Below are positions 15,353 to 25,203 of a stretch of 40,466 nucleotides of DNA, piece by piece. The DNA lies in contig JARLHU010000132.1 in NCBI GenBank assembly GCA_031292095.1, positions 1 through 40,466 of the forward strand. The letters are read 5' to 3'. Within the stretch, counting starts at the first letter, position 1, and every line of letters starts with the position of its first letter. Origin of the DNA: Desulfosporosinus sp. (GTDB lineage Bacteria; Bacillota; Desulfitobacteriia; Desulfitobacteriales; Desulfitobacteriaceae). The notes below the pieces were generated by a model, which saw only the letters and a list, made by a program, of their open reading frames with translations, was not told the DNA's origin and ran no database searches. The position numbers and the translations under genes were made by a program.

Positions 15353-15396
15353 CTTAACACTCCCTTCATTAAAACTTTACGAACCTCCAGTATAAT
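15353..15396 (+). promoter_or_regulatory. possible Pho-box-type promoter of the PHP phosphatase gene
   Basis: Three heptamers at exact 11-bp spacing (CTTAACA 15353, CTTCATT 15364, CTTTACG 15375) are followed after 9 bp by TATAAT (15391-15396). There is no usable -35. This matches the layout of activator-dependent promoters bound by PhoB/PhoP-type regulators (tandem 11-bp repeats about 10 bp upstream of -10). The regulator is inferred. Confidence 0.45.
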
Positions 15397-15442
15397 GAAT
15401 TTGATCGAGAATTGTCAGCGTGCAAACTATAGGAGTGCTCAG

Positions 15443-16252
15443 ATGATCGATATCCATAGCCACATACTACCCGGGGTGGACGACGGGTCAAAAAGCATGG
15501 CAGAAACGATTGAGATAGTGCGTCAGTTGCAAGAGGCTGGCTTTAAGACGATTATTGCCACCCCCCACGTCTTAGAAGGAAAGGACTATTTGCGCTCTGC
15601 AGATATACGGGCAATAACAGACCAGGTGCGCTTCCAGGTTGCTGCAGCGGAAATTCAGGTTAAAATCCTGCCGGGTGCAGAGAACTATATCTTCCCCGAC
15701 ATGGCTAAGTGGGCGAGAGACGGGAAGCTCATGACTTTGGGTGATGCTGGCAAGTATCTACTTGTAGAACTTCCGTTGCTGGAGATTCCCCACTATACGG
15801 ATCAGGTGTTTTTTGAGCTTCAAGTCTTGGGCTTGACCCCAGTTCTGGCCCATCCAGAACGTTATAAAGGGTTAGTGGAGGAGCCGGAGCGTGTACTTGA
15901 TTGGGCTAAAAAGGGGATTCTCCTGCAGCTGGACTTAAGAAGCTTAAGTGGGAAATATGGGCCTCAGGCAAAGGGGTTAGCCAAACGGCTGCTAGGAAGC
16001 GACTTGATTCATTTTATGGGGTCGGATGCGCATCGTGTTTCCCAACGAGAAGGGGCTTATGGGGAGGAACTGCGTAGCGTGCAGGGGATTGTCGGCGAGA
16101 AGAAGTTCGGGGAAATGACGCTGCTTAATCCGCAGAGGATGCTGGAGGGGGAGGTTGTGCAGAGGATTGGGGAATATTGCCTGATGGGGGTCGGTAGGGA
16201 GAAGAAGGGGAAACGTGGTTTTTGGAGTCGAATTAGTAAGATTTTATGCTGA
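15443..16252 (+). CDS. CpsB/YwqE-type PHP-domain protein-tyrosine phosphatase
   Basis: A 269-residue manganese-dependent phosphatase that removes phosphate from the BY-kinase. The N-terminal metal motif MIDIHSHILPGVDDGSK (His5, His7, Asp13/14) and the motifs ATPH (about residue 45), LAHPERY (about 137) and GSDAHR (about 195) are typical of this PHP group. The start at 15443 (AGGAG upstream) is preferred because the longer in-frame ORF begins inside the promoter. The C-terminus beyond about residue 235 is basic and rather variable. It completes the kinase/phosphatase control pair, separated from the kinase by a convergent gene. Confidence 0.92.
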   Translation: MIDIHSHILPGVDDGSKSMAETIEIVRQLQEAGFKTIIATPHVLEGKDYLRSADIRAITDQVRFQVAAAEIQVKILPGAENYIFPDMAKWARDGKLMTLGDAGKYLLVELPLLEIPHYTDQVFFELQVLGLTPVLAHPERYKGLVEEPERVLDWAKKGILLQLDLRSLSGKYGPQAKGLAKRLLGSDLIHFMGSDAHRVSQREGAYGEELRSVQGIVGEKKFGEMTLLNPQRMLEGEVVQRIGEYCLMGVGREKKGKRGFWSRISKILC

Positions 16253-16345
16253 TATTTATAAAAAATGGAAGAAAATATATTAAATAGATTGTTTCGTAAT
16301 AGAGGAAATCAATGAATAAAGGCGAATGGTATACCATGTACACTT

Positions 16346-16410
16346 GTCCTAGGGCGATTCTAGGATCGTACTAGGACCGTAGACTTATGTGGTTAGGTCT
16401 ATGGTCCTAG
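16346..16410 (+). promoter_or_regulatory. mutually exclusive hairpins upstream of manC (possible attenuator)
   Basis: Hairpin A pairs GTCCTAG (16346-16352) with CTAGGAC (16371-16377), plus an inner CGAT/ATCG helix (16355-16358 with 16365-16368). Hairpin B pairs CTAGGACCGTAGAC (16371-16384) with GTCTATGGTCCTAG (16397-16410), one G-U, followed by ATTTTG. Both use CTAGGAC at 16371-16377, so only one can form. The T-run is weak, so termination is uncertain. Confidence 0.45.
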
Positions 16411-16467
16411 ATTTTGAAGGGCAGCAGGGATTTGCAGAGGTGTTGGAGCGAGAAAAGGGGTTGGGGT

Positions 16468-17883
16468 ATGAGACTAATCTTACTTTCGGGTGGTTCGGGG
16501 AAACGGCTGTGGCCGTTGTCGAATGATGCTCGGTCGAAACAGTTTCTTAAAGTGTTGGAGAATAAAGATGGGGACAGTGAATCGATGGTGCAACGGGTGT
16601 GGGGCCAGCTGGAAGCAGTGGAGTTGGCTGATTCTGCCGTAGTGGCGACGAGTAAGTCTCAAGTGGATATGATCCAAAATCAGCTGGGTGACAGCGTAAA
16701 AATTGTCGTTGAACCGGTACGTAGGGATACTTACCCGGCTATTGCATTAGCTGCTACATATTTATATTCGGTCGAACATGTCAGCCCTAATGAAGTGGTT
16801 GCCGTACTTCCGGTGGATTCCTTCGTAGATGATCGCTTTTTCCAACGGGTTAAAGAGTTGGAGAACGTGCTTATTTCATCAGAAGCGGATCTTGCTTTGG
16901 TCGGGGTCACACCCACCTATCCTTCAGAAAAATACGGTTACATAGTCCCTGAGACGAACCAAGACGATCATTCTTATGTGAGAGTCTCTCATTTCCGGGA
17001 AAAACCCCAAGAAGAACAAGCCCGAAAACTCATCGCCCAGCAAGCACTTTGGAATTGCGGCGTGTTCGCTTTTAAATTAGGCTATATCCTGGCAAAGCTT
17101 GAGGAAATCGGCCTACCTTTGGATTATCTGAAGTTGATTAACAAGTATGCGTCATTACCTAAGATTAGCTTTGACTATGAGGTCGTGGAGAAGGCTAAGA
17201 ATGTTGTGGCGATTCGATATGATGGGGAGTGGAAAGATCTCGGGACCTGGAACACCTTAACCGAGGAAATCGCTGCTCCGATTAGCGGGAACGGTGTCCT
17301 ATGTGAGGAATCCTTAGGGACTCATATCATTAACGAATTGGATATCCCGGTTGTTGTGCTCGGCTTGTCAAACGTCGTGGTTGCGGCTAGCGCGGATGGG
17401 ATCTTGGTTACAGATAAGCAAGCTAGTCCACGAATCAAGGAAATGGTCAAAGGGTTTACCCAGAGGCCGATGTTTGAGGAGAGGCGTTGGGGATGGTATA
17501 GGGTACTGGATCATGTGAAATATGATCATGGACAAGAGGTCCTGACCAAACGGATTGGGGTTATAGCGGGAAAGAGTTTAAGTTATCAGCTGCATTACCT
17601 GCGCAGTGAAGTTTGGACGATCACGAATGGCGAGGGTGAGTTTGCGCTTGACGATGTGATCTACCAAGTAAAGCCAGGGGATGTCTTACATATTCCAGTT
17701 GGGGCAAAGCATGGGGTTAGGGCGAGGACGGATCTAGAGTTTATTGAGGTGCAAGCGGGCACTGATTTGGTGGAAGGGGATATTGTGAGGATTTTCATGA
17801 GTTGGGATGAGGTTGAAGTGCATTGTAAGTTAGCTAGAGAGTGGGTCTCTGGAACTGGTGAACCAGGCTCGAAGATTGGTTGA
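16468..17883 (+). CDS. manC: mannose-1-phosphate guanylyltransferase with cupin (PMI-type) domain
   Basis: A 471-residue enzyme that makes GDP-mannose from GTP and mannose-1-phosphate. The nucleotidyltransferase domain (about 1-345) shows LLSGGSGKRLWPLS near the N-terminus, PVDSFV in place of the usual LPADH-type motif, and FREKP (about residue 178). The C-terminal cupin (about 350-471) corresponds to the mannose-6-phosphate isomerase part. Its metal motif, usually HxH...E, reads LHYLRSEVW, so the second His is Leu and isomerase activity is doubtful. The ATG at 16468 follows AAAAGGGG. The product feeds GMD/RMD at 22035-23953. No phosphomannomutase gene is in the window. Its stop overlaps the next start (TGATG). 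Confidence 0.88.
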   Translation: MRLILLSGGSGKRLWPLSNDARSKQFLKVLENKDGDSESMVQRVWGQLEAVELADSAVVATSKSQVDMIQNQLGDSVKIVVEPVRRDTYPAIALAATYLYSVEHVSPNEVVAVLPVDSFVDDRFFQRVKELENVLISSEADLALVGVTPTYPSEKYGYIVPETNQDDHSYVRVSHFREKPQEEQARKLIAQQALWNCGVFAFKLGYILAKLEEIGLPLDYLKLINKYASLPKISFDYEVVEKAKNVVAIRYDGEWKDLGTWNTLTEEIAAPISGNGVLCEESLGTHIINELDIPVVVLGLSNVVVAASADGILVTDKQASPRIKEMVKGFTQRPMFEERRWGWYRVLDHVKYDHGQEVLTKRIGVIAGKSLSYQLHYLRSEVWTITNGEGEFALDDVIYQVKPGDVLHIPVGAKHGVRARTDLEFIEVQAGTDLVEGDIVRIFMSWDEVEVHCKLAREWVSGTGEPGSKIG

Positions 17884-18575
17884 TGTCTAGGGAGAAGTTA
17901 GGAAGGAAAGTGGTGGATTTGCAGAGTTCGGTCATGCAGAAAGCTACAAAGCATGTTGAGTTAGATGATTTTCCAAGCTGGAAACGAACACTCGATATTT
18001 TTGGGGCAACCTTCGGAAGTATTCTTTTTTCACCCATTGTCGCCATCGTTGCAATCATCATCTTTTTGACAGATGGCAGACCGGTATTTTTTCGTCAACA
18101 GAGAATCGGACGTGGTGGGGATGCTTTCTATGTCTACAAGTTTCGTTCCATGCGCAAAAACGCTGAAGAGGTGTTGAAAACTAATCCGGAGATCTATAAA
18201 GCATACGTGGAGAACAATTATAAGTTACCCGAAGGAGAGGATCCCCGAATCACTTGGATTGGACATATACTGCGCAAGTCCAGTTTGGACGAACTTCCGC
18301 AATTTCTAAATGTCCTGAAAGGCGAAATGTCTCTGGTTGGTCCGAGGCCGATTGTTGAGGAGGAGCTCGCAGAGTATGGAAGGGATGCAATCAAATTTCT
18401 AGCTATGAAGCCTGGGATCACTGGTATTTGGCAGGTCTCAGGGAGAAGCAGTCTAAAATATCCAGAGCGGGCTTGGTTGGAGCTCAGCTATCTGAATAAG
18501 CAGTGTTTGTTGTTTGATGTTAAAACGTTGTTTCAGACTGTGCATTGTGTGGTGAAGAGGACGGGGGCACATTAA
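17883..18575 (+). CDS. initiating phosphoglycosyl transferase (WbaP/WcaJ type, short form)
   Basis: A 230-residue monotopic membrane enzyme that transfers a sugar-phosphate from a UDP-sugar to undecaprenyl phosphate, the first step of EPS assembly. There is one membrane-entry helix at about residues 33-62 (FGSILFSPIVAIVAIIIFL), then the catalytic domain with FRQQRIGRGG, YKFRSMR, RITWIGHILRKSSLDELPQ, LKGEMSLVGPRP and KPGITGIWQVSGR, all hallmark motifs. The N-terminal four-TM part of full-length WbaP is absent, as usual in Gram-positive forms. The ATG at 17883 overlaps the manC stop, suggesting coupled translation. The sugar used (galactose, glucose or another) cannot be read from the sequence. 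Confidence 0.93.
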   Translation: MSREKLGRKVVDLQSSVMQKATKHVELDDFPSWKRTLDIFGATFGSILFSPIVAIVAIIIFLTDGRPVFFRQQRIGRGGDAFYVYKFRSMRKNAEEVLKTNPEIYKAYVENNYKLPEGEDPRITWIGHILRKSSLDELPQFLNVLKGEMSLVGPRPIVEEELAEYGRDAIKFLAMKPGITGIWQVSGRSSLKYPERAWLELSYLNKQCLLFDVKTLFQTVHCVVKRTGAH

Positions 18576-18680
18576 GGTGGGACAGGGAATTTGAGTTTAG
18601 GTTACAGGAAAGTAACAAAGGATATTTCTTGTATATTGTACAGACTGCTCACAAAATAGTTACTTGTCATGGGGGATGAA

Positions 18681-19805
18681 ATGCATATTACCATTGATTG
18701 TCGGTTTATACATGCGTCTGGAATAGGTAGATATGTACGTGAAATAACAAATGTACTCATTAAGGATACCAGTCACAGATTTACTCTACTTACGTATAAA
18801 GAAGATGCAAACTTTTTGGGAGATGCTATAAGGCCTAACATAGAAGTTGTCAATGTTGAGGGGAAAATGTATTCTGTCAGAGAGCAAATCCGAGTTCCAT
18901 TTAAAATACCTAACTGTGATATTTTTTGGGCACCTCACTATAACATTCCTATTTTACCTATTAAGGCTAAGCGAAGAGTTGTAACGATTCATGATGTGAA
19001 TCATCTAGTGTATTCATCTACTCTAAGAATACCGCAAAAAATTTATGCGAAATGCCTAATGTATTTTGCAACAAGATTGTCAAACTTAATAATAACTGAC
19101 TCGAATTTTTCAAAAGAGGAAATAGTCAAATATACAGGCGAATCAGTTAGCAAAATTAAAACAATTCATTGTGGATTTGATAGAGTTAAGTTTAGACATC
19201 TCAACTTAACAGCTGAGGAACGCGCGCTAATTTCAGCAAAGTACAGTTTGCCTACAAACTTTATTTTACATGTTGGAAATGTCAAGCCTCATAAAAATAT
19301 ACCGAGAATGTTACAGGCTTTTGCAAAACTACAACGCAAATTACAGGATTCCCACTTGGTTATTTTAGGGAGAAGAGATAATTTTATTATTGGGTTACCC
19401 GATTTAAGCATTTTAATTGAAAAACTAGGGATTGGAGACAAGGTTCATTTTACAGGCTTCGTAGCAGACGAGCATTTACCGGATATCTATAATATGGCAA
19501 AGTTGTTGGTTTTTCCATCATTATATGAAGGATTTGGATTTCCACCTTTAGAAGCCATGGCCTGTGGTTGCCCTGTAGTATTGTCATGTGTTGCTTCAAT
19601 GCCGGAGATATGTGGCGATGCGGCTTTTTATATCGACCCATATGATATAGATGGTATTGCAGAAGGAATGTATGAGATTTATTCGAATGAAAGTTTGAGG
19701 GAAAAGTTTATAACCAAAGGATATGAACAAGTTAAATTATTTAGTTGGGAAAATACAGCTCAAGAAGTGATGGAAACTCTGAAGCGTGTGTTTGATGAGT
19801 CATAA
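18681..19805 (+). CDS. glycosyltransferase family 4 (GT-B), mannosyl/rhamnosyltransferase-like
   Basis: A 374-residue cytoplasmic or membrane-associated glycosyltransferase. The N-terminal half begins HITIDCRFIHASGIGRYV, common in WbaZ/MtfB-like mannosyltransferases. The C-terminal Rossmann half holds HVGNVKPHKNIPRML (about residue 195) and the EX7E-type motif FPSLYEGFGFPPLEAMACG (about 279-297). It adds one sugar of the lipid-linked repeat, but donor and acceptor cannot be named. The ATG at 18681 follows GGGGGAT; an in-frame ATG at 18669 overlaps that site. It is the first gene of the AT-rich segment. Confidence 0.88.
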   Translation: MHITIDCRFIHASGIGRYVREITNVLIKDTSHRFTLLTYKEDANFLGDAIRPNIEVVNVEGKMYSVREQIRVPFKIPNCDIFWAPHYNIPILPIKAKRRVVTIHDVNHLVYSSTLRIPQKIYAKCLMYFATRLSNLIITDSNFSKEEIVKYTGESVSKIKTIHCGFDRVKFRHLNLTAEERALISAKYSLPTNFILHVGNVKPHKNIPRMLQAFAKLQRKLQDSHLVILGRRDNFIIGLPDLSILIEKLGIGDKVHFTGFVADEHLPDIYNMAKLLVFPSLYEGFGFPPLEAMACGCPVVLSCVASMPEICGDAAFYIDPYDIDGIAEGMYEIYSNESLREKFITKGYEQVKLFSWENTAQEVMETLKRVFDES

Positions 19806-19922
19806 GGTTTTAATGTCTAGAATTTCGAACACAAAAATGAGTGGCGATATTGCCGAAGATATGCACGGATACCACTTCTTACTGACCAACCAAATGATTC
19901 TAACGGGTAAAGGGGTGGTAAT

Positions 19923-21020
19923 TTGAAAAAGCGAATAGCCGTAGTAACAGAATTCTATTCACCACACATTGGTGGACAGGAAATTCGTCTTGCTGAATTG
20001 GCACAATGTTTTATTAAGGAAGGTCATGCAGTAGATATTCTAACCATTCGATATGATGATAAGCTTGCAAGAAACGAGGAAAAGGGGAATTTAAAGATTC
20101 AAAGAATTGTTGATGATTTTGGCTATAAGGGTGGGAATGGATTAAAAGACAGAAGTTGGAAAACAATCCTTTTTTTTAGTTTCCAGTCGTGCAAATTATT
20201 AAAGGCAAATAGATATGATTTCGTAGTATTTAGTCAGTTCCCGCTACTTCCAATTGTAAATTCACGTTTTGTCGGTATCACGACAAAACGAGTACTTGAC
20301 TTTGTCGAGTATAGGAAGGGCTTGTTTTGGTACTTTATTCAAAAAATGATCCTATTGTCGAGCGACAGGGTTGTATGTATTAGTGACTCGGTAGCTGAAC
20401 AAGTTCGAAAAATTGGGCGTCGCAATAGTGTGAGTGTTATACCAAGTTTGGTAGACATAGAAACATTTCAAGAAGCCGTTAATCCACAGCATTTTGCATT
20501 TATCGGCCGCTTGGAGGCTCATAAACATCCGGAAGATGCAATAGAGGCAGTTATACAGTATAACAAAAAGTATCAAACTACAAACCTAATTCATGTGGTG
20601 GGGGGCGGAGCATTGCTTGAAAAACTACGAGAGAATTATTCTAGCTGCGACAACGTAATAATTCACGGGTATACAAGTAATGAGGTTAAAAAAAAGATTT
20701 TGGCAGAATCCATAGCGCTAATACTTCCGTCGGAAAGAGAAGGACTTCCGATGAGTGTGATTGAGGCAGTCGCTTCGTGCGTTCCTATTATAACAACCGA
20801 TTACCCAAACAACGGCACGAAAGATTTTGTCCGTCAAGAGATGGTTGGATTAGTAACAATTCCTCAGTTAGAGCTCATGGTTGAAACGATACACGAGTTA
20901 ATCACTCAACGAGATCAATATGTGGAGATATGCAAAAAAATAAAACAAAGGTTTTCATTAAAGAACGGGGCGCAGAGTTATATAAAAATTGGGTTGGGAG
21001 ATAAAAAACGTGAACTATGA
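19923..21020 (+). CDS. glycosyltransferase family 4 (GT-B)
   Basis: A 365-residue glycosyltransferase: N-terminal domain starting RIAVVTEFYSPHIGGQEIR, with a Gly-Gly nucleotide-region loop, and C-terminal donor-binding domain with FIGRLEAHKHPEDAIEAV (about residue 178) and LPSEREGLPMSVIEAVASC (about 269-287). TTG start at 19923 behind AAAGGGGTGG. The end overlaps the next gene start by 11 bp, so the two are co-translated. The 117-bp gap before it holds no gene. The sugar specificity is unknown. Confidence 0.87.
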   Translation: MKKRIAVVTEFYSPHIGGQEIRLAELAQCFIKEGHAVDILTIRYDDKLARNEEKGNLKIQRIVDDFGYKGGNGLKDRSWKTILFFSFQSCKLLKANRYDFVVFSQFPLLPIVNSRFVGITTKRVLDFVEYRKGLFWYFIQKMILLSSDRVVCISDSVAEQVRKIGRRNSVSVIPSLVDIETFQEAVNPQHFAFIGRLEAHKHPEDAIEAVIQYNKKYQTTNLIHVVGGGALLEKLRENYSSCDNVIIHGYTSNEVKKKILAESIALILPSEREGLPMSVIEAVASCVPIITTDYPNNGTKDFVRQEMVGLVTIPQLELMVETIHELITQRDQYVEICKKIKQRFSLKNGAQSYIKIGLGDKKREL

Positions 21021-21969
21021 TGCGAAGATACTGGTCACAGGCGGTTGCGGGTTTATTGGATCATACTTAATCGACGAATTGTTAAATAACGGATACAGGA
21101 ATGTGACTTGTGTAGACAATCTCAGTGGTATGAATATGGGCTCAGAACTGCATTTGAATCCAATATGTGAGTATATATATGGAGATTTATCTGATTATCA
21201 ATTTATTCATAGCTTATATAAAGAACATAAATTTGACGTGGTATTCCATTTGGCAGCAAATGCTAATGTACCTTTTTCTGATAAATTTCCTGCAACAGAC
21301 TTTCGTTGGAATGCGGAAGGAACATTTAATGTGCTAAATTGTTGTTTGAAGTTAGGCGTTAAGAAAGTTGTTTTCGCAAGTAGTGCAGCTGTTTATGGAA
21401 ATCCTCAGTATACTCCAATGGATGAAAAACACCCGCTTGATCCAATATCTAATTATGGCATTACCAAGTTATATGGGGAAAAACTTGGTATGTGCTATTT
21501 TATGACGTATGAGCTTCCATTCACAGCATTGCGTGTGTTTAATACTTACGGCCCAAGACAGCCCCGGTATGTGATTCATGATTTGATCAAAAAAATTGTG
21601 TTCAATAGAGAAAATCTCGAAGTTTTAGGAACAGGTCGGCAAATTCGTGACTACTGTTATATAAAGGATACTGTTAATGCCTTTATAACCGTTATGGAGT
21701 CTAATCATTCTGTAGGAAAAGTTTTTAATGTAGCAGGTGGAAACCCAACATCAATTAAAGATCTGGCAAACAATATTGTTGATCTATTAGGCTTAAAACC
21801 GACTATTACCTATACAGGCAAGAGCTGGAAGGGTGACGTAGAAGAAATGACCGCCGATTTATCTAAAATAAAAACAGAATTGGGTTTTTTGAATAACTAT
21901 GATTTAAAAAAAGGTTTAGAAGAAACTGTGAAATGGTTTGCACAAAAGAATGGCCTCAATCTGTTTTAG
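21010..21969 (+). CDS. NDP-sugar epimerase/dehydratase (extended SDR, GalE-like)
   Basis: A 319-residue nucleotide-sugar modifying enzyme. NAD-binding motif TGGCGFIGSYL (Gly-x-x-Gly-x-x-Gly) near residue 9-19, HLAANANV, SSAAVYG and the catalytic YGITK (Tyr and Lys) at about residue 151-155, and RVFNTYGPRQ in the substrate region. Similar to UDP-glucose/N-acetylglucosamine 4-epimerases, but the exact substrate cannot be assigned. The GTG at 21010 has GGGAG at a good distance and overlaps the upstream glycosyltransferase stop; an in-frame TTG at 20989 is less likely. It probably supplies an extra sugar for the EPS unit. Confidence 0.85.
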   Translation: MNYDAKILVTGGCGFIGSYLIDELLNNGYRNVTCVDNLSGMNMGSELHLNPICEYIYGDLSDYQFIHSLYKEHKFDVVFHLAANANVPFSDKFPATDFRWNAEGTFNVLNCCLKLGVKKVVFASSAAVYGNPQYTPMDEKHPLDPISNYGITKLYGEKLGMCYFMTYELPFTALRVFNTYGPRQPRYVIHDLIKKIVFNRENLEVLGTGRQIRDYCYIKDTVNAFITVMESNHSVGKVFNVAGGNPTSIKDLANNIVDLLGLKPTITYTGKSWKGDVEEMTADLSKIKTELGFLNNYDLKKGLEETVKWFAQKNGLNLF

Positions 21970-22007
21970 GTGGGGAGCAGAAAGTAAAATGCTAACTTAA
22001 AGTATGA

Positions 22008-23003
<996 letters not shown>

Positions 23004-23020
23004 CATTTTAGGGGTGACGC

Positions 23021-23953
23021 ATGCGGGTTTTGATAACAGGCGCCGGGGGCTTTGTGGGAAACCATCTTATCAAAGAATTATCAAAAAGAGGACATGAAGT
23101 TTTAGCGGGTACACTTTCTGGTGATATCACGTCTAAGATTTGTCAAAGACTAGAATTTAATATTACTGAATCATATCAGGTGGAAGCAATCTTAAGAGAC
23201 CTCAAGCCAGAGGGTATTATTCATCTTGCGGCACAAAGCATGGTGAAACATGCTTGGGAGTATCCGCTTGAAACAGTTCAAGTGAATACAGTTGGAACGA
23301 TCGTACTACTGAATGCTGTAAAAAAATATCTACCTCTGACAAAGGTCGTTTGCGTGGGTTCCAGCGAGGAATATGGATTAAGTGCTAAGACAGGAAAGCC
23401 TCTGACCGAGGAGGACCCATGCATGCCACAAAATCCTTACGCTACAAGTAAATTTGCTGCGGGCCTTATTGCTTTGCAAATGGCCAAAAGGGATAACCTT
23501 TATGTAATTCATGTTCGGGCATTCAACCATTTTGGTCCAGGACAACAACTAGGTTTTGTAGTGAGTGATTTTGCCTCTCAGATAGCAAGGATTGAAGAAG
23601 GACTTACGGAGAGCGTGCTAAAAGTTGGTGAATTAAGCGCTAGCAGAGATTTCACTGATGTTAGGGATGTGGTGAGAGCTTACGCGTTACTGTTGGAAAA
23701 CGAGGTTAAACCAGGGATCTACAATATTTGCTCTGGAGTACCTCGAGCAGCTAAAGAAATTCTGGATTTTCTAGTAAAAGCGGCTAAAACACCTATCAGA
23801 ATACAAGTTGATGAAACTCGCTATCGTTTATCTGATGTACCGGTATTTATTGGATCTTCCGCTAAAGTTCATAAAGCAGTTGCTTGGCAACTCGAGAGGA
23901 ACTTTTATGTCAGTTTAACTGAAACGCTTGACTGGTGGCGTCAGAATATATAG
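23021..23953 (+). CDS. rmd: GDP-4-dehydro-6-deoxy-D-mannose reductase
   Basis: A 310-residue SDR reductase that would turn the GMD product into GDP-D-rhamnose. N-terminal TGAGGFVGNHL, then HLAAQSMVKHAW, VGSSEEYG and the catalytic YATSK at about residue 143-147, and RAFNHFGPGQQLGFVVSDFA, a pattern typical of RMD proteins rather than of GDP-fucose synthase (Fcl). GDP-6-deoxy-talose synthesis by a related reductase is the main alternative. RBS GGGGTGA before ATG 23021. With gmd it forms a two-gene GDP-D-rhamnose module inside the AT-rich segment. Confidence 0.85.
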   Translation: MRVLITGAGGFVGNHLIKELSKRGHEVLAGTLSGDITSKICQRLEFNITESYQVEAILRDLKPEGIIHLAAQSMVKHAWEYPLETVQVNTVGTIVLLNAVKKYLPLTKVVCVGSSEEYGLSAKTGKPLTEEDPCMPQNPYATSKFAAGLIALQMAKRDNLYVIHVRAFNHFGPGQQLGFVVSDFASQIARIEEGLTESVLKVGELSASRDFTDVRDVVRAYALLLENEVKPGIYNICSGVPRAAKEILDFLVKAAKTPIRIQVDETRYRLSDVPVFIGSSAKVHKAVAWQLERNFYVSLTETLDWWRQNI

Positions 23954-24170
23954 CAAATATATTCCAGTTTGTTAAATCGCCATAAAGAGATATGAGTTGA
24001 AAATGGTCGTTGAAATAGGGTACCAGTTAGGTTGTCTAGAATAAAAGGTATATTGGACGATGCACCTTCTAAATGGATTTTTGGGGGTCTCTGGTAATAT
24101 GACAGATCACTGTATGGTGTAATTAGAAAAAAGTTCAGGGATTAATTAGTTAAGGGAATGATAGAATAAG

Positions 24171-25184
24171 ATGATAACTCCTATCTACGTAATTGTTCTT
24201 AATTGGAACGGATGGCAAGATACATTGGAGTGCATAGAGAGCGTTTATAACACAAACTATGCAAATACGAGAGTTGTGGTATGTGATAATGATTCTGAAG
24301 ATAATTCATTGGAATATATCAAGAAATGGGCTGATGGGTTAATTGATATAAAAGGACTTTATAATCCAATTCAAACCAATAGGAAAATCATGTACTGCGA
24401 ATTAACAATAGATCAAATATGTACTACCAATAATTATTTAGATTATTCTTTAACTCTAATTAAGTGTGGATCTAACTTAGGTTATGCAGGTGGAAACAAC
24501 GTTGGAATAAGATATGCATATAGTGTTAATTCCGAAGCGAATATTTTGATCTTGAATAATGATACAGTTATTAGTACTGATTTTATAAGTAGGGCAATGG
24601 AATTAATTGGTGGCCAAGAAATCTCAAAACTAGCTTTGTTAGGTTTTCCTGCTTACGACTTTTATGACAGAAATAAAATACAGGCAATTTATGTTAAAGA
24701 ACACTGGCTGAAGGGACCAATTGGAGTTCAAAAAGTGGGGAAAATTGAGTCTAAAAGTAAGGCGTTTCTTGTTCCAAGTATTCTTGGACATGCAATGCTA
24801 ATTACACAATACTCGCCGTTTAAAGAAATCCCCGAAGACTATTTCCTTTATTTGGAGGAGTCTGAGTTCTGTTATATGATTAGAAAAGCTGGAGGTAAGA
24901 TTGCTGTGAATATCGATAATAAAGTATATCATAAGCATTCTAAGACAGTAGGAAAGGAATCTATAACGCAACTATACTACTTTAATAGAAATCATTTATT
25001 TTATATGCTGAAAAATCGGTCATTTTTAGTTTTTTTAGTTTTTTTTATTTTAAAAACTTTAATAATTATTAAGAAAGTTGTCATTTACTATTACAAAGGA
25101 GAAGTAGATAGAGCAAATACTTTGATTAAAGGATATTGCGATTTTCTTTCTGGAACAAGAGGTAGGAAAAAGGATTTAGTATAA
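24171..25184 (+). CDS. glycosyltransferase family 2 (GT-A), rhamnosyltransferase-like
   Basis: A 337-residue GT-A enzyme. N-terminal VIVLNWNGWQDTLECIESV, VVCDNDSEDNS, the DXD-like ILNNDT at about residue 127, and an acidic motif YLEESEFCY at about 225. A hydrophobic C-terminal stretch (about 282-305) probably anchors it at the membrane. Proteins of this WcaE/RfbF-like group often add rhamnose, which fits the two rhamnose donor pathways in the cassette, but this is inference. A 217-bp gap before it holds no recognisable gene. Start ATG 24171 with a weak GGGAA-type site. Confidence 0.85.
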   Translation: MITPIYVIVLNWNGWQDTLECIESVYNTNYANTRVVVCDNDSEDNSLEYIKKWADGLIDIKGLYNPIQTNRKIMYCELTIDQICTTNNYLDYSLTLIKCGSNLGYAGGNNVGIRYAYSVNSEANILILNNDTVISTDFISRAMELIGGQEISKLALLGFPAYDFYDRNKIQAIYVKEHWLKGPIGVQKVGKIESKSKAFLVPSILGHAMLITQYSPFKEIPEDYFLYLEESEFCYMIRKAGGKIAVNIDNKVYHKHSKTVGKESITQLYYFNRNHLFYMLKNRSFLVFLVFFILKTLIIIKKVVIYYYKGEVDRANTLIKGYCDFLSGTRGRKKDLV

Positions 25185-25203
25185 TTCAAATTCGGAGGGA
25201 AAT

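Noticed and set aside
23021..23953. Calling the reductase GDP-L-fucose synthase
   Set aside because: The length and motif pattern (SSEEYG, NHFGPGQQLGFV) fit RMD better than the epimerase-reductase Fcl.
23954..24170. Possible gene remnant in the 217-bp gap after rmd
   Set aside because: I found no continuous reading frame or similarity to neighbouring genes, so nothing can be supported there.
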